A stretch of 64,000 nt of DNA from Methylophilaceae bacterium (GCA_947379975.1 CANCPF010000001.1:1-64000); one strand, 5' to 3'. Counted from the first letter of the stretch, positions 16,884 to 26,761 are shown. Numbers and translations: made by a program. Notes: generated from the sequence alone by a model not told the origin.

Positions 16884-16960
16884 TAAATAATATCACTGAT
16901 AGTAATGATTATATTCAAACTATTGAATTGGCAATCAACTTCAAATAGCCATTAAACAAA

Positions 16961-17578
16961 CTATTCACCGACTACATCCACCCCTTTAGGTGGCTTAAAT
17001 AGAAAAGTTTTGGCATCGATCACTGGATTAGCTTCAAGATTAGTGAAAACTATCTTAGTTAGGTGGCCAAAGCTGTCTAGCATTATCATTTCCTGCAAAA
17101 CATCATCTTTAAAACCCAAGCTGATATTATCAAACCCTGAATCTTTGTCTTTTGGATTAGCGCTTACCCAATCCAGCTTATCTTTACGATAAGCACTAAC
17201 CAGTTTAAAGTTTTTATCCAAACTATCGTCACCAGCCAATAAAGCGGCTGGACTAGCACCAAGGGCTCTACTGAGCTCCCTCACCGTCACTTGCGCTAAC
17301 TCAGTATCGTAAAGCCAAACTTGCTTACCGTCGCTAATGATTTGCTGTTCGAATGGTTTATTGTAATCCCATCTAAATTTATTCGGCCTTTTCAACTGCA
17401 TTTGACCGTATACATCTTGAATTTTCTGGCCTTTTTTGTCGCTGACAATTTGATGAAAGTCAGCGCGCAGCGCTTGAGTTTTCTCATAAAAATTCTTAAG
17501 ACTAGCGCTACCATCTGCATTTGAAAGCATGGGGATCAACATCAAGCCAACCAATATTGCGATTTTAAATTTACGCAT
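16961..17578 (-). CDS. lolA: outer-membrane lipoprotein carrier protein LolA
   Basis: A 205-residue periplasmic chaperone that takes lipoproteins from LolCDE to LolB. A signal peptide (KFKIAILVGLMLIPMLSNADG, cut near residue 21) is followed by the LolA half-barrel with FHQIVSDKKGQKIQDVYGQM, RPNKFRWDYNKPFEQQIISD and QVWLYDTELAQVTV. Length fits. It lies 37 bases after ftsK, the common ftsK-lolA-rarA arrangement. Confidence 0.96.
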   Translation of the reverse strand: MRKFKIAILVGLMLIPMLSNADGSASLKNFYEKTQALRADFHQIVSDKKGQKIQDVYGQMQLKRPNKFRWDYNKPFEQQIISDGKQVWLYDTELAQVTVRELSRALGASPAALLAGDDSLDKNFKLVSAYRKDKLDWVSANPKDKDSGFDNISLGFKDDVLQEMIMLDSFGHLTKIVFTNLEANPVIDAKTFLFKPPKGVDVVGE

Positions 17579-17614
17579 CCATTTCCTTATTTTGATCTTT
17601 TACACTTATCAGTA

Positions 17615-19942
17615 TTAAACATCATGGTGAGGCGCTAGCACTTCACGATTGCCATTAGTCTGCATGGCAGATACTAAGCCAGCACGCTCCATATCTTCGA
17701 TTAACCTTGCTGCTCGGTTATAGCCGATACGTAATTGTCGCTGTACGCCAGAAATACTGGCTCTGCGTGTTTTAAGTACAATACCAACAGCTTCATCATA
17801 AAGCGGGTCAACTTCTGAGCCACCATTTGAATTTGAACTACCGCTATCCGAAAAATCGGCGTCGCCTTCTAAAGCCTCATTACTTAATATACCTTCAATA
17901 TAGTTAGGTTCACCCTGCGCTTTCAGGTAATTCACTACTTTATGCACTTCTTGGTCTGAAACAAACGCGCCATGAATACGTAGTGGATAACCAGTACCCG
18001 GCGGCATATACAACATATCGCCCTGACCTAATAATGCCTCAGCGCCCATTTGATCTAGTATGGTGCGAGAATCAATTTTGCTTGAGACTTGGAAAGAAAC
18101 GCGGGTCGGAATATTAGCCTTAATTAGACCAGTAATAACATCGACTGATGGACGCTGGGTAGCAAGCACCAAATGGATACCCGAAGCTCGCGCTTTTTGT
18201 GCCAAACGTGCGATGAGCTCTTCAACCTTTTTACCCACCACCATCATCAAATCGGCCAACTCATCTATCACCACTACAATTAGCGGCATTTCCATAAGCG
18301 GTTCTGGTTCATCTGGCGTTAAGCTAAATGGGTGCGGAATTCTTTCACCGGCTTTATAAGCATCTCTAATTTTTTGGTTATATCCAGCCAGATTACGCAC
18401 ACCTAGCATAGACATTAATTTATAGCGGCGCTCCATCTCTGCCACGCACCAGTTAAGCGCATTGGCAGCTTGTCGCATATCGGTAACCACAGGCGCTAGC
18501 AAATGTGGAATCCCTTCATATACTGAAAGCTCTAACATTTTAGGGTCTATCAAAATCATCCGCACTTGGCTAGCATCCGCCTTATAGAGCAAACTTAGAA
18601 TCAGCGCGTTAATAGCCACTGATTTACCTGAACCGGTAGTCCCTGCAACTAACACATGCGGCATTTTGGCTAAATCAGCGACGGCAGGTTTACCTGCAAT
18701 ATCTTTACCCAAACATATGGCTAGTGGCGACTTTACATCGGCATAAGCTTGACTGCTCATAATTTCGGATAAATAAACAATTTGGCGCTTAGGATTCGGA
18801 ATTTCTAAACCCATACAAGTTTTACCGGGGATAGTTTCTACCACGCGAACACTCACCACGGACAACGCACGCGCTAAGTCTTTAATTAAATTGGTCACTT
18901 GGCTGCCCTTAACACCTGCTGCTGGCTCCAATTCAAAACGAGTAATGACAGGGCCTGGCAAGGCGGTAAGCACTTTCACCTCGATGCCAAAATCCATTAA
19001 TTTCCGTTCAATTAAACGCGAAGTAAAATCTAGAGTTTCAGCAGATTGCGGCTCAACCATGCCTGTTGGCTCATCCAACAAATACAAAGGAGGCAAGCTC
19101 GAATCTGGTAACGCTTCAAATAATGGCGCCTGCTTTTCTTTTTGTACGCGCTCACTTTGTATCACTTCAAAAGCTGGCGCTTCTATCAATACCGGCTCCC
19201 GATCGACCACTCTTTTGCGCTCAGCGTGGACAAATTCAGATCGCTCTAACTCAACCACCTTACCGGCTTTTCTATCTTGCCAATCTTGTAATTTGAATTT
19301 AATAAATTCGTAGCTGGCAATTAAAGCCGCACCAAATTTTTCGGTAATCATGATCCAAGACCAGCCGGTAAACAAACTAAAGCCGATAACAAACATCACG
19401 AGTAATAACATACTAGAACCGGTATAGCCAAACATCATGCGTAAACTGCTATCTACCGATGTTCCCAACATGCCGCCAGGTGCTAATGGCAATGAGGCTG
19501 GCAGACTAATCAAATGACCCGCTTCTAAACTGCATGAGGCAATGAGCACTAAGGCAAAGCCAATAAAGTTAAACAGTAAAAATGGCTTTTCGTTTAAATC
19601 CACCGCTTCTAGCTTTAAGTAAACAAACCACATAGCGTAAAAAGCCAGTACGGCCCACCACCATGCAGAAAAACCAAATAAATAAAGTAGCATATCTGAC
19701 AACCATGCGCCGACATTACCACCGCTATTGTGAATAATAGAACTATCAGCCGCCATATGCGACCAAGAAGGGTCTTCGCGATGGTAGCTAAAAAGAATAA
19801 TGGCAATATATAGCCCAGACAAGACTAAACCGAGCCACCATGCTTCTTTAATTAGCGTAGCAACGAGTTGATTCGATTTACTGACTTCAGCTTCACGACG
19901 TGCATTCGCGGGAGTTGATTTTTTGAAAAACAAGATAGTCAA
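17615..19942 (-). CDS. ftsK: DNA translocase FtsK
   Basis: A 775-residue septal DNA pump that clears chromosome ends at division and activates XerCD at dif. Several N-terminal membrane helices (about 25-205) are followed by a short linker, the motor with Walker A VAGTTGSGKSVAINAL and Walker B IVVVIDELADLMM, and the C-terminal gamma winged helix TRRASISGVQRQLRIGYNRA that reads KOPS sites. The start is TTG at 19942, supported by GAGG a few bases upstream. The linker is short compared with E. coli FtsK (1329 residues), normal for betaproteobacteria. Confidence 0.97.
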   Translation of the reverse strand: MTILFFKKSTPANARREAEVSKSNQLVATLIKEAWWLGLVLSGLYIAIILFSYHREDPSWSHMAADSSIIHNSGGNVGAWLSDMLLYLFGFSAWWWAVLAFYAMWFVYLKLEAVDLNEKPFLLFNFIGFALVLIASCSLEAGHLISLPASLPLAPGGMLGTSVDSSLRMMFGYTGSSMLLLVMFVIGFSLFTGWSWIMITEKFGAALIASYEFIKFKLQDWQDRKAGKVVELERSEFVHAERKRVVDREPVLIEAPAFEVIQSERVQKEKQAPLFEALPDSSLPPLYLLDEPTGMVEPQSAETLDFTSRLIERKLMDFGIEVKVLTALPGPVITRFELEPAAGVKGSQVTNLIKDLARALSVVSVRVVETIPGKTCMGLEIPNPKRQIVYLSEIMSSQAYADVKSPLAICLGKDIAGKPAVADLAKMPHVLVAGTTGSGKSVAINALILSLLYKADASQVRMILIDPKMLELSVYEGIPHLLAPVVTDMRQAANALNWCVAEMERRYKLMSMLGVRNLAGYNQKIRDAYKAGERIPHPFSLTPDEPEPLMEMPLIVVVIDELADLMMVVGKKVEELIARLAQKARASGIHLVLATQRPSVDVITGLIKANIPTRVSFQVSSKIDSRTILDQMGAEALLGQGDMLYMPPGTGYPLRIHGAFVSDQEVHKVVNYLKAQGEPNYIEGILSNEALEGDADFSDSGSSNSNGGSEVDPLYDEAVGIVLKTRRASISGVQRQLRIGYNRAARLIEDMERAGLVSAMQTNGNREVLAPHHDV

Positions 19943-19971
19943 AACCTCAGGTATAGTTGACGTTAAATTTA

Positions 19972-19996
19972 TACTGCAAATTTAATTATAGCAGTA
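19972..19996. promoter_or_regulatory. inverted repeat between ftsK and dps
   Basis: TACTGC (19972-19977) and GCAGTA (19991-19996) are separated by 13 AT-rich bases in the divergent ftsK/dps intergenic region, just after a TTGACG hexamer. It could be an operator; the regulator is unknown. Confidence 0.3.
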
Positions 19997-20062
19997 TCAA
20001 AGTAGATGCGTAGCTAATACAATATCAATCTAACTAATCAGATGCAAAACTAGGAACCGATC

Positions 20063-20527
20063 ATGGATATTGGTATTAAAGAACAAGACAGGAAAAATGT
20101 TGCACAAGGTTTATCGCACCTATTAGCCGACACCTATACACTTTATCTTAAAACCCATTATTTTCATTGGAACGTCACAGGCCCAATGTTCAACACATTA
20201 CACTTGATGTTTGAAGGGCAATATACCGAACTTGCGCTTGCGGTTGATTTAGTAGCGGAACGTATTCGTGCTTTAGATGTGTATGCACCTGGCACCTATC
20301 GTGACTTTGCAAAACTATCGTCTATTAAAGAAACTGATTCTGTACCTAAAGCGCAAGACATGATTAAAGAATTAGTTGAGGGTCATGAAGCGGTATGTAG
20401 AACAGCACGCAGCGTATTCCCTGCGGCCGACCAAGCTGCTGATGAAGCAACTAAAGACTTGCTCACGCAACGACTACAATTACATGAAAAAACCGGTTGG
20501 ATGTTACGTAGCCTACTAGAAAAGTAA
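20063..20527 (+). CDS. dps: Dps-family ferritin-like protein
   Basis: A 154-residue four-helix protein of the Dps family, dodecamers of which oxidise and store iron and shield DNA from peroxide. The ferroxidase segment KTHYFHWNVTGPMFNTLHLM and the partner residues in YTELALAVDLVAERIRAL match. It has a short N-terminus without the lysine-rich DNA-binding tail of E. coli Dps, so DNA binding may be weak. The start ATG follows an AGGAACCGATC leader. trxB lies downstream on the same strand, 180 bases away. Confidence 0.93.
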   Translation: MDIGIKEQDRKNVAQGLSHLLADTYTLYLKTHYFHWNVTGPMFNTLHLMFEGQYTELALAVDLVAERIRALDVYAPGTYRDFAKLSSIKETDSVPKAQDMIKELVEGHEAVCRTARSVFPAADQAADEATKDLLTQRLQLHEKTGWMLRSLLEK

Positions 20528-20707
20528 TTTATAGTTAGCATACGACAAATCGCTAATCGCTTTATTTTGCAGAAGTTACATCAGTACTAATTTGGCCACG
20601 ATTTCAATTTATACCATTTGAATTTATCGGCATTTTTAATCTTTGTTAAGGGCCAACAGCTCTCACAATTTACTATTACATATTAGATTTCATCAAAGGC
20701 TTTTATC

Positions 20708-21652
20708 ATGGCAACACGTCACGTTCATCTTCTTATTTTAGGCTCAGGCCCTGCTGGTTATTCTGCTGCAGTTTATGCCGCCCGCGCCAACCTTAATCCA
20801 GTATTAATTACCGGCATCGCTCAAGGTGGCCAGTTAATGACCACCACTGAAGTGGATAATTGGCCAGCCGATGCAGATGGCGTACAAGGTCCGGAATTAA
20901 TGGCACGCTTTCAAAAACACGCAGAACGCTTTAATACTGAAATGATTTTTGACCATATACACACCACACATTTAGCTGAAAAACCAATTCGCTTGGTAGG
21001 CGATAGCGGTGAATATACTTGTGATGCACTCATTATTGCCACTGGTGCATCTGCACAATATTTAGGCTTACCTAGCGAAGAGAAGTTTTCTGGAAAAGGC
21101 GTTTCTGCCTGCGCCACTTGTGATGGATTTTTCTATAGAAACCAAGAGGTTGCAGTGATTGGCGGCGGTAACACTGCCGTTGAAGAAGCACTTTATTTAT
21201 CCAACATTGCAAGCAAAGTCACGTTAGTTCACAGACGCGATAAATTTAAAGCCGAAGCAATTTTAGTAGACAAATTACTTGCGCGTGTCGCTGAAGGTAA
21301 AATTGTCTTAGAAACTTTCCAAACACTGGATGAAGTATTAGGTGATGACAGCGGTGTAACAGGTATGCGCTTGAAAAACGTCAATGATGGCAGCACCAAA
21401 GAGATTGCTTTAATGGGTGTGTTTATTGCGATTGGTCATAAGCCAAATACGGATATTTTTGCTGGTCAATTGGAAATGCAAGGTGGCTATATCGTGACGC
21501 AAATGGGTCGTGCTGGTAACGCCACTGCCACCAGCATTCCTGGTGTGTTTGCGGCAGGTGATGTACAAGACCATATTTACCGCCAAGCAGTAACCAGTGC
21601 GGGCACTGGCTGCATGGCAGCGTTAGATGCGGAACGTTATTTAGATCAATAA
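20708..21652 (+). CDS. trxB: thioredoxin-disulfide reductase
   Basis: A 314-residue flavoenzyme that reduces thioredoxin with NADPH. The FAD-binding GSGPAGYSAAVYAAR, the redox pair Cys135-Ala-Thr-Cys138 in SACATCDGFFY, the NADPH-binding VIGGGNTAVEEALYL and the final GVFAAGDVQDHIYRQAVTSA are all intact. Length is normal. The downstream Smr gene begins within 50 bases and is probably co-transcribed. Confidence 0.98.
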   Translation: MATRHVHLLILGSGPAGYSAAVYAARANLNPVLITGIAQGGQLMTTTEVDNWPADADGVQGPELMARFQKHAERFNTEMIFDHIHTTHLAEKPIRLVGDSGEYTCDALIIATGASAQYLGLPSEEKFSGKGVSACATCDGFFYRNQEVAVIGGGNTAVEEALYLSNIASKVTLVHRRDKFKAEAILVDKLLARVAEGKIVLETFQTLDEVLGDDSGVTGMRLKNVNDGSTKEIALMGVFIAIGHKPNTDIFAGQLEMQGGYIVTQMGRAGNATATSIPGVFAAGDVQDHIYRQAVTSAGTGCMAALDAERYLDQ

Positions 21653-21700
21653 TGCACATTGCTAGGGACAATAGCCATATTGTCCCTACTATTACTTAAC

Positions 21701-22324
21701 GTGACTAAAATTAAACCAATTAACATTAAACCAAGCAAAATCAAACTAGACAACATCAATCTAGGCAAACATATCGCTGTGATAAAACCTGACAACGAAG
21801 ACCTTAATCTATTTCGTGAAGCGGTAAAAGATGTAATACCCTTGCCCGCTAGGCATGCCAAAGTACGGCTAGACTTACAGCAAGCTAAACCAAGACCTAT
21901 CCCAAAAAAAATTAAGCGAGATGATCAGCAGGCGCTAGCTGACTCATTATCGGACCATTTTATTCCAGCCTATGAACTTGAAGTGGGCGCACCAACTTCT
22001 TATTTAAGCGCAGGTCATTCACCAGAAATTTTAGTCAAATTACGTCGAGGCCATTGGCCAGTGCAGGCAGCGATTGATTTACATGGCATGATTAGCGACG
22101 ATGCTAGGTTGTATATATCAACCTTTATTGGCGACTGCAAGAGCCGCGGCATTCGCTGTGTGCATATTGTGCATGGCAAAGGGCTAAGCTCGCGCAACCA
22201 AGAACCTGTACTAAAAAACAAGCTACGTGGTTGGCTGATGCAAAAAAATGAAATAATCGCTTATGTGGAAGCCAAAAGGCAAGATGGTGGCAGTGGCGCT
22301 GTCATTGTGCTGATTAAAGCTTAG
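21701..22324 (+). CDS. Smr-domain protein
   Basis: A protein of about 207 residues with a C-terminal Smr domain (about residues 125-207) recognised by AAIDLHGMISDDARLYIS and RCVHIVHGKGLSS. Smr domains have nicking-endonuclease activity in MutS2 and some stand-alone proteins; the role here is unknown. The N-terminus is rich in Lys and Ile (KIKPINIKPSKIKLDN) and looks repetitive. I prefer the GTG at 21701. The open frame also allows a TTG at 21659, but that adds an odd hydrophobic stretch. Neither has a good ribosome-binding site, so coupling to trxB is possible. Confidence 0.8.
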   Translation: MTKIKPINIKPSKIKLDNINLGKHIAVIKPDNEDLNLFREAVKDVIPLPARHAKVRLDLQQAKPRPIPKKIKRDDQQALADSLSDHFIPAYELEVGAPTSYLSAGHSPEILVKLRRGHWPVQAAIDLHGMISDDARLYISTFIGDCKSRGIRCVHIVHGKGLSSRNQEPVLKNKLRGWLMQKNEIIAYVEAKRQDGGSGAVIVLIKA

Positions 22325-22386
22325 GCTAATATTGATCATTCCAGCTTGGCTTAAGGCTCAAATTGAAGACTGATTTCAAAGCAGAT

Positions 22387-22869
22387 TTAAAGACCTAGCT
22401 CGCTCAAACTAGCATGATCATCAGGGCGTCGACCTAAGGCCCAGAAAAACTTACGCTCAGTTTCCTTAATGGCTAAATCATTAATACTGGCATAGCGAAG
22501 CTCCATCAAACCATTCGCATCAAACTGCCAGTTTTCGTTTCCGTAAGATCTAAACCAATTCCCCTCAGCATCGCACCATTCATAAGCAAAGCGCACCGCA
22601 ATACGATTACCTTCAAATGCCCACAACTCTTTAATTAACCGGTATTGTTGTTCATTCGCCCATTTCTTCGTCAAAAACTCCACAATTTCTGCACGTCCAC
22701 GAGGAAACTCAGCGCGATTACGCCATTGAGAATCTTGTGTATAAACCAAAGAAACCCGCTGTGGATCGCGAGTATTCCAACCATCTTCGGCCATCCGTAC
22801 TTTTTGCAGGGCAGTTTCGCGAGTAAAGGGCGGCACTGGCGGGCGAATTTCTAGATTAGCGGTCATCAT
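22387..22869 (-). CDS. DUF1348/SnoaL-like (NTF2-fold) protein
   Basis: A 160-residue protein of the DUF1348 family, an NTF2-like cone fold. Typical blocks are PPFTRETALQKVRMAEDGWN, RVSLVYTQDSQWRNR, FAYEWCDAEGNWFRSYGNEN and the C-terminal RKFFWALGRRPDDHASLSEL. No catalytic role is established for the family. It is convergent with the Smr gene and lies 33 bases after the ABC exporter on the same strand, so the two may share a transcript. Confidence 0.88.
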   Translation of the reverse strand: MMTANLEIRPPVPPFTRETALQKVRMAEDGWNTRDPQRVSLVYTQDSQWRNRAEFPRGRAEIVEFLTKKWANEQQYRLIKELWAFEGNRIAVRFAYEWCDAEGNWFRSYGNENWQFDANGLMELRYASINDLAIKETERKFFWALGRRPDDHASLSELGL

Positions 22870-22902
22870 TTATTTTCTTTAATTTTACAAACATGAAATA
22901 TA

Positions 22903-24726
22903 TTACTCACCTAAAAATCCACCACTTTGATGCGCCCATAAGGTTGCGTATAAACCACCCAATTTTAGCAAAGATTGATGGTCGCCCTCTTCGATTATTT
23001 TACCTTCATCCAGCACTATCAACCTATCCATTGCCGCGATAGTAGACAAGCGATGCGCAATAGCAACCACAGTCTTACCTTCCATCAAAGTGTACAAGCT
23101 CGCTTGTATTGCCACTTCCACTTCAGAATCCAATGCGCTAGTCGCTTCATCTAAGAGCAATATTGGCGCATCTTTAAGCATAACGCGTGCAATGGCTATT
23201 CGCTGGCGCTGGCCACCGGAGAGTTTCACTCCACGCTCGCCGACGTGTGCATCATAAGCAGTGCGGCCTTTTGCATCCATAAGTCCTAAAATAAACTCAT
23301 GGGCTTCCGCATGTTTGGCCGCGTTAATCATTTCTGCTTCAGTGGCATCAGGCCGGCCATATAAAATATTATCGCGCACACTGCGATGCAATAATGAAGT
23401 ATCTTGCGTCACCATACCAATCTGACTGCGTAAGCTATTTTGTGTGACCAGTTTAATGTCTTGGTCATCGATTAATATCTGGCCATGTTCTACATCATAA
23501 AAACGTAGTAGTAAATTGACAATTGTTGACTTACCTGCGCCAGAGCGTCCAACTAAACCAACTTTTTCACCTGATTTAATAGTCAAGTTAAGCGCCTGCA
23601 ACACTGGCGTTTTCAAACCATAGGAAAAATCAACCGCTTCAAATTGGACATTGCCTGCACTAACGACCAAAGGTTGCGCTTCTGCAACATCGGTAATCTG
23701 CTGCGCCATGGATAAAGTGTTCACACCATCTTGTGCTGTACCAATTTGCTCATAAAGCGAGGTAAGTTCCCACATCACCCAGTGTGATATTCCGTTGAGG
23801 CGTAAGGCCATCGCGGTAATCGCCGCCACGCCACCTACGCTCATTTCGCCTTTAGTCCATAGCCACAAAGCAACGCCAGAGGTGGAAATAATCAGTAGCA
23901 CGTTCAGTACATGATTCACTATTTCGACACCAGACACATAGCGCATCTGCGCATTAACCGTGCCTAAAAATTCATGCATCGCCGATTTTGCATAAGTAGC
24001 CTCGCGCCCAGCATGTGAAAATAGCTTAACCGTACTAATATTAGTATAAGCATCGGTAATACGCCCTGACATTAAGGATCTAGCATCTGCTTGCTGTTGT
24101 GAGACTTTAGCTAAACGTGGCACAAAGTAACTCAGAGACGAAATATAACAAAGTACCCAAGCTAAAAATGGCAGCATCACCATCGTATTGAAATGCCCAA
24201 CTACGGCGACCATAGTCACAAAATAAATGATCACAAAAACCAAAATATCGGCCACGATAAAAAATACATCACGCACAGCCAAGGCCGTTTGCATGACTTT
24301 TGCCGAGACACGACCAGCAAATTCGTCTTGATAAAAACTCATACTTTGACTCAGCATGAGTCTGTGGAAATTCCAACGCAAGCGCATAGGAAAATTACCC
24401 GCAAGTGCTTGGTGTTTAATAAAAGTCTGTAAAGTAATTAATATTGGACTAAGTAATAACAAGCCTACTAATAACAATAAGTGCTGTTTTTCTGTGACCC
24501 ATAATAAGTCTGCTGAAGTTTCACTCAGCCAATCCACTAACTTACCCATTACCGCAAACAAAAGCGCTTCAAAGCCACCTATGATGGCGGTAAAGAACGT
24601 CATGGCGAAAATTAAGGCCCTAGAACCTTGGGTGCATGACCACAAAAATGGCCACAACGCCGGTGGCGGAGGATCAATTTCATTGCTAGGAAAAGGATTT
24701 AATCGGTTTTCAAACCAGTGCAGCAT
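22903..24726 (-). CDS. ABC exporter, fused permease and ATPase
   Basis: A 607-residue half-transporter of the MsbA/MDR type that works as a homodimer. Six transmembrane helices occupy about 35-325. The ATPase has Walker A GLVGRSGAGKST, Q loop MVTQDTSLLHR, signature VKLSGGQRQRIA, Walker B ILLLDEATSALD and the H-loop AHRLST. Lipid A, lipid or drug export are all possible; the sequence does not decide. It is not next to lpxK, which argues against MsbA itself. Confidence 0.9.
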   Translation of the reverse strand: MLHWFENRLNPFPSNEIDPPPPALWPFLWSCTQGSRALIFAMTFFTAIIGGFEALLFAVMGKLVDWLSETSADLLWVTEKQHLLLLVGLLLLSPILITLQTFIKHQALAGNFPMRLRWNFHRLMLSQSMSFYQDEFAGRVSAKVMQTALAVRDVFFIVADILVFVIIYFVTMVAVVGHFNTMVMLPFLAWVLCYISSLSYFVPRLAKVSQQQADARSLMSGRITDAYTNISTVKLFSHAGREATYAKSAMHEFLGTVNAQMRYVSGVEIVNHVLNVLLIISTSGVALWLWTKGEMSVGGVAAITAMALRLNGISHWVMWELTSLYEQIGTAQDGVNTLSMAQQITDVAEAQPLVVSAGNVQFEAVDFSYGLKTPVLQALNLTIKSGEKVGLVGRSGAGKSTIVNLLLRFYDVEHGQILIDDQDIKLVTQNSLRSQIGMVTQDTSLLHRSVRDNILYGRPDATEAEMINAAKHAEAHEFILGLMDAKGRTAYDAHVGERGVKLSGGQRQRIAIARVMLKDAPILLLDEATSALDSEVEVAIQASLYTLMEGKTVVAIAHRLSTIAAMDRLIVLDEGKIIEEGDHQSLLKLGGLYATLWAHQSGGFLGE

Positions 24727-24804
24727 AGAGTGATTTCAGTTCAGAATTTAAGATAATTTGAGCGCTTTACATGAAACTATTTGTAGCTTATAACTTTAGA
24801 CTTC

Positions 24805-24830
24805 GTCATCCCGACGAAAGTCCGGATGAC
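24805..24830. repeat. short dispersed GTCATCC/GGATGAC element
   Basis: GTCATCC and GGATGAC arms enclose CGACGAAAGTC, a variant of the family seen at 15415-15484. It lies between ispF and the ABC exporter; a run of T follows on the plus strand. Confidence 0.55.
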
Positions 24831-24894
24831 AGGGGTTTTAGTATTTTATTAAAAATTGAGCCATCGTTATTTGACAGCAAAGCTCTAGCTAAAC

Positions 24895-25392
24895 TTAAAG
24901 CTTAGCAATCAAGCAAACAACTTCTGCCGCGACACCTTCGCCCCTACCTGTAAAGCCTAGTTTTTCAGTAGTAGTCGCTTTCACGTTTATCGCCTCTAGC
25001 ATTACCGCGCAATCTTCGGCAATATTCATACGCATTTGTTCAGTATGTGGCGATAATTTTGGTAGCTCGCAAATTACCGTGCAATCCAGATTACTCACGC
25101 CATAACCTTTAGCCTTAATTAGGACCACAACTTGCCTTAATAACTCGCGTGAATTAATGCCTTTGTACTGCATATCCGTCGGTGGAAAATGTTTACCTAT
25201 GTCGCCCAGCGCCGCTGCGCCTAATAGCGCATCACAAATAGCATGTAGCAATACATCGGCATCAGAATGTCCGTCCAAGCCTTTTTCAAAAGGAACATCC
25301 ACGCCACCTATGATGCATTTTCGCCCAGACACTAGCCTGTGAACATCAAAACCATGACCAATTCTTATCGCAATCCTAGGTGTCGCAATCAT
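24895..25392 (-). CDS. ispF: 2-C-methyl-D-erythritol 2,4-cyclodiphosphate synthase
   Basis: A 165-residue trimeric enzyme of the MEP isoprenoid pathway that cyclises CDP-methylerythritol 2-phosphate. The metal ligands are in GHGFDVHRL, and DGHSDADVLLHAICDALLGA, GDIGKHFPPTD and the C-terminal TTTEKLGFTGRGEGVAAEV are intact. The start overlaps the stop of ispD by four bases, the usual ispD-ispF coupling. Confidence 0.98.
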   Translation of the reverse strand: MIATPRIAIRIGHGFDVHRLVSGRKCIIGGVDVPFEKGLDGHSDADVLLHAICDALLGAAALGDIGKHFPPTDMQYKGINSRELLRQVVVLIKAKGYGVSNLDCTVICELPKLSPHTEQMRMNIAEDCAVMLEAINVKATTTEKLGFTGRGEGVAAEVVCLIAKL

Positions 25393-26078
25393 TTGTCCTC
25401 CAGAAGCATTAAAGCTGAAACAACCGCCAAATCTTGTACATAAGTAACTTTGAGGTTACGCAATTCACCTGTCACTAAGTTTGGCTTCAAACCCAAGGCT
25501 TCAACGGCTTCAGCTTCGTCGGTAGGACTACCGTTAAACTGAGTTAGCGCCTCTTTTAGTGTTGCATATCGAAACATTTGTGGCGTTTGCGCCTGCCATA
25601 AATTAGCACGTGGCACAGTAGCCGATACACGCTGATTACTATCTGCACGTTTTAAAGTATCTGCCAGAGGTAAGGCTAACAAGCCACCTACTGGGTCATT
25701 TTCTAGCGTAGTTAAAAGGTGACTTAACAATTGGTTAGTTAAACCTGGTCTAGCAGCATCATGCACTAAAATCCAGTCATCTAGCGCTACTTGTGTTTCT
25801 ATTGCAATCAAGCCATTCAACACCGTTATAGCCCGCGTATTGCCGCCACAATAATGTACCTGGGATTTACTACTGGCATTCAGATAAGTGCTAGACCAGT
25901 GCGTGTCGTCAGCACTGAGTATGATGTTAATACTACAAATTTTAACGGTACTATCAAACACTTCAATCACATGTTGAATCAGTGACTTACCATGTAAATT
26001 TAAATATTGCTTAGGGGCGTCTGCACCCATGCGACTGCCACTGCCAGCGGCTGGAATGATGACGTGAAAACGCGCCAT
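25389..26078 (-). CDS. ispD: 2-C-methyl-D-erythritol 4-phosphate cytidylyltransferase
   Basis: A 229-residue nucleotidyltransferase of the MEP pathway that joins CTP and methylerythritol 4-phosphate. The CTP-binding loop IPAAGSGSRMGADAPKQYL, WILVHDAARPGL and ADTLKRAD, ATVPRANLWQAQTPQMF are the family blocks. Length is normal. It is the first gene of the ispDF pair; the 276 bases upstream contain no gene I can support. Confidence 0.98.
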   Translation of the reverse strand: MARFHVIIPAAGSGSRMGADAPKQYLNLHGKSLIQHVIEVFDSTVKICSINIILSADDTHWSSTYLNASSKSQVHYCGGNTRAITVLNGLIAIETQVALDDWILVHDAARPGLTNQLLSHLLTTLENDPVGGLLALPLADTLKRADSNQRVSATVPRANLWQAQTPQMFRYATLKEALTQFNGSPTDEAEAVEALGLKPNLVTGELRNLKVTYVQDLAVVSALMLLEDK

Positions 26079-26353
26079 GCTAAATTTTTAACAGGTAATC
26101 AATCATATGCAAATTTTAACATAGCGTGCTCGTTTGATACCTAAGCAATTGATGCAGAAAGTGACTTTTTTAAATTAGCCATGTTGATAAAACAACAACA
26201 TGCCCTCTGTGGGTGATTTAGGAATTTAAAGAGTTTGACTTCTAGTTTACTAACTTTGGAAAGTTGCACTTTCTACCTATTGTATTGTCGCTTAGATATA
26301 AATTTGATGACGTATGGCCTATGAAAAAAAGTTTGTCTTTGTCATCCTTTAGC

Positions 26354-26761
26354 CTAGTTCATATATCCTAGTAAATCAGTTTGATGTGCGATAACCTTCC
26401 AAGCGCCGCTCCTTTTATGAAATACCGTAGATGATCGTATAGAAACGGTTTCTGCCTTTCCATTAATTTCATTCTCGCCAATTTCAACGCAAGTGATTAA
26501 CGCCATGTCAGCACTAATCACAGTATGCAGCTGTTGTGGATTAACGCGTCCTCCTAGCTTGAGCACTGCAACAGAATCCCACATCTGCTCTATACTTTCC
26601 CAGCCAATTAAATATAAACCATCAGGGCCCATATAAATGACATCATCAGCATGAGACCAAGCGTCTTTCATCGACTGGCTATTACCTGTGAATAATATAT
26701 TAAGGGCGACATAAAAATTATCTGTTGCCGTTACTATGGCTTGCTCATTAGTCATTATCAT
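26354..26761 (-). CDS. NTF2-like (SnoaL/DUF4440-type) protein
   Basis: A 135-residue protein with an NTF2-like fold: AIVTATDNFYVALNILFTG at the start, then WSHADDVIYMGPDG and the C-terminal SSTVFHKRSGAWKVIAHQTD. The family includes ketosteroid-isomerase-like and unknown proteins; no active-site assignment is possible. An AGGAG ribosome-binding site lies five bases before the first ATG (26761), with a second ATG two codons later. It lies alone in a gene-poor stretch beside outer-membrane gene remnants. Confidence 0.8.
   Translation of the reverse strand: MIMTNEQAIVTATDNFYVALNILFTGNSQSMKDAWSHADDVIYMGPDGLYLIGWESIEQMWDSVAVLKLGGRVNPQQLHTVISADMALITCVEIGENEINGKAETVSIRSSTVFHKRSGAWKVIAHQTDLLGYMN

Noticed and set aside
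18891..19313. 140-residue frame antisense to ftsK
   Set aside because: It lies wholly inside ftsK, whose frame has conserved motifs; the antisense translation is serine- and threonine-rich without features.
22903..24726. msbA as the name of the ABC exporter
   Set aside because: Family resemblance only; no lpxK or other lipid A gene is adjacent.
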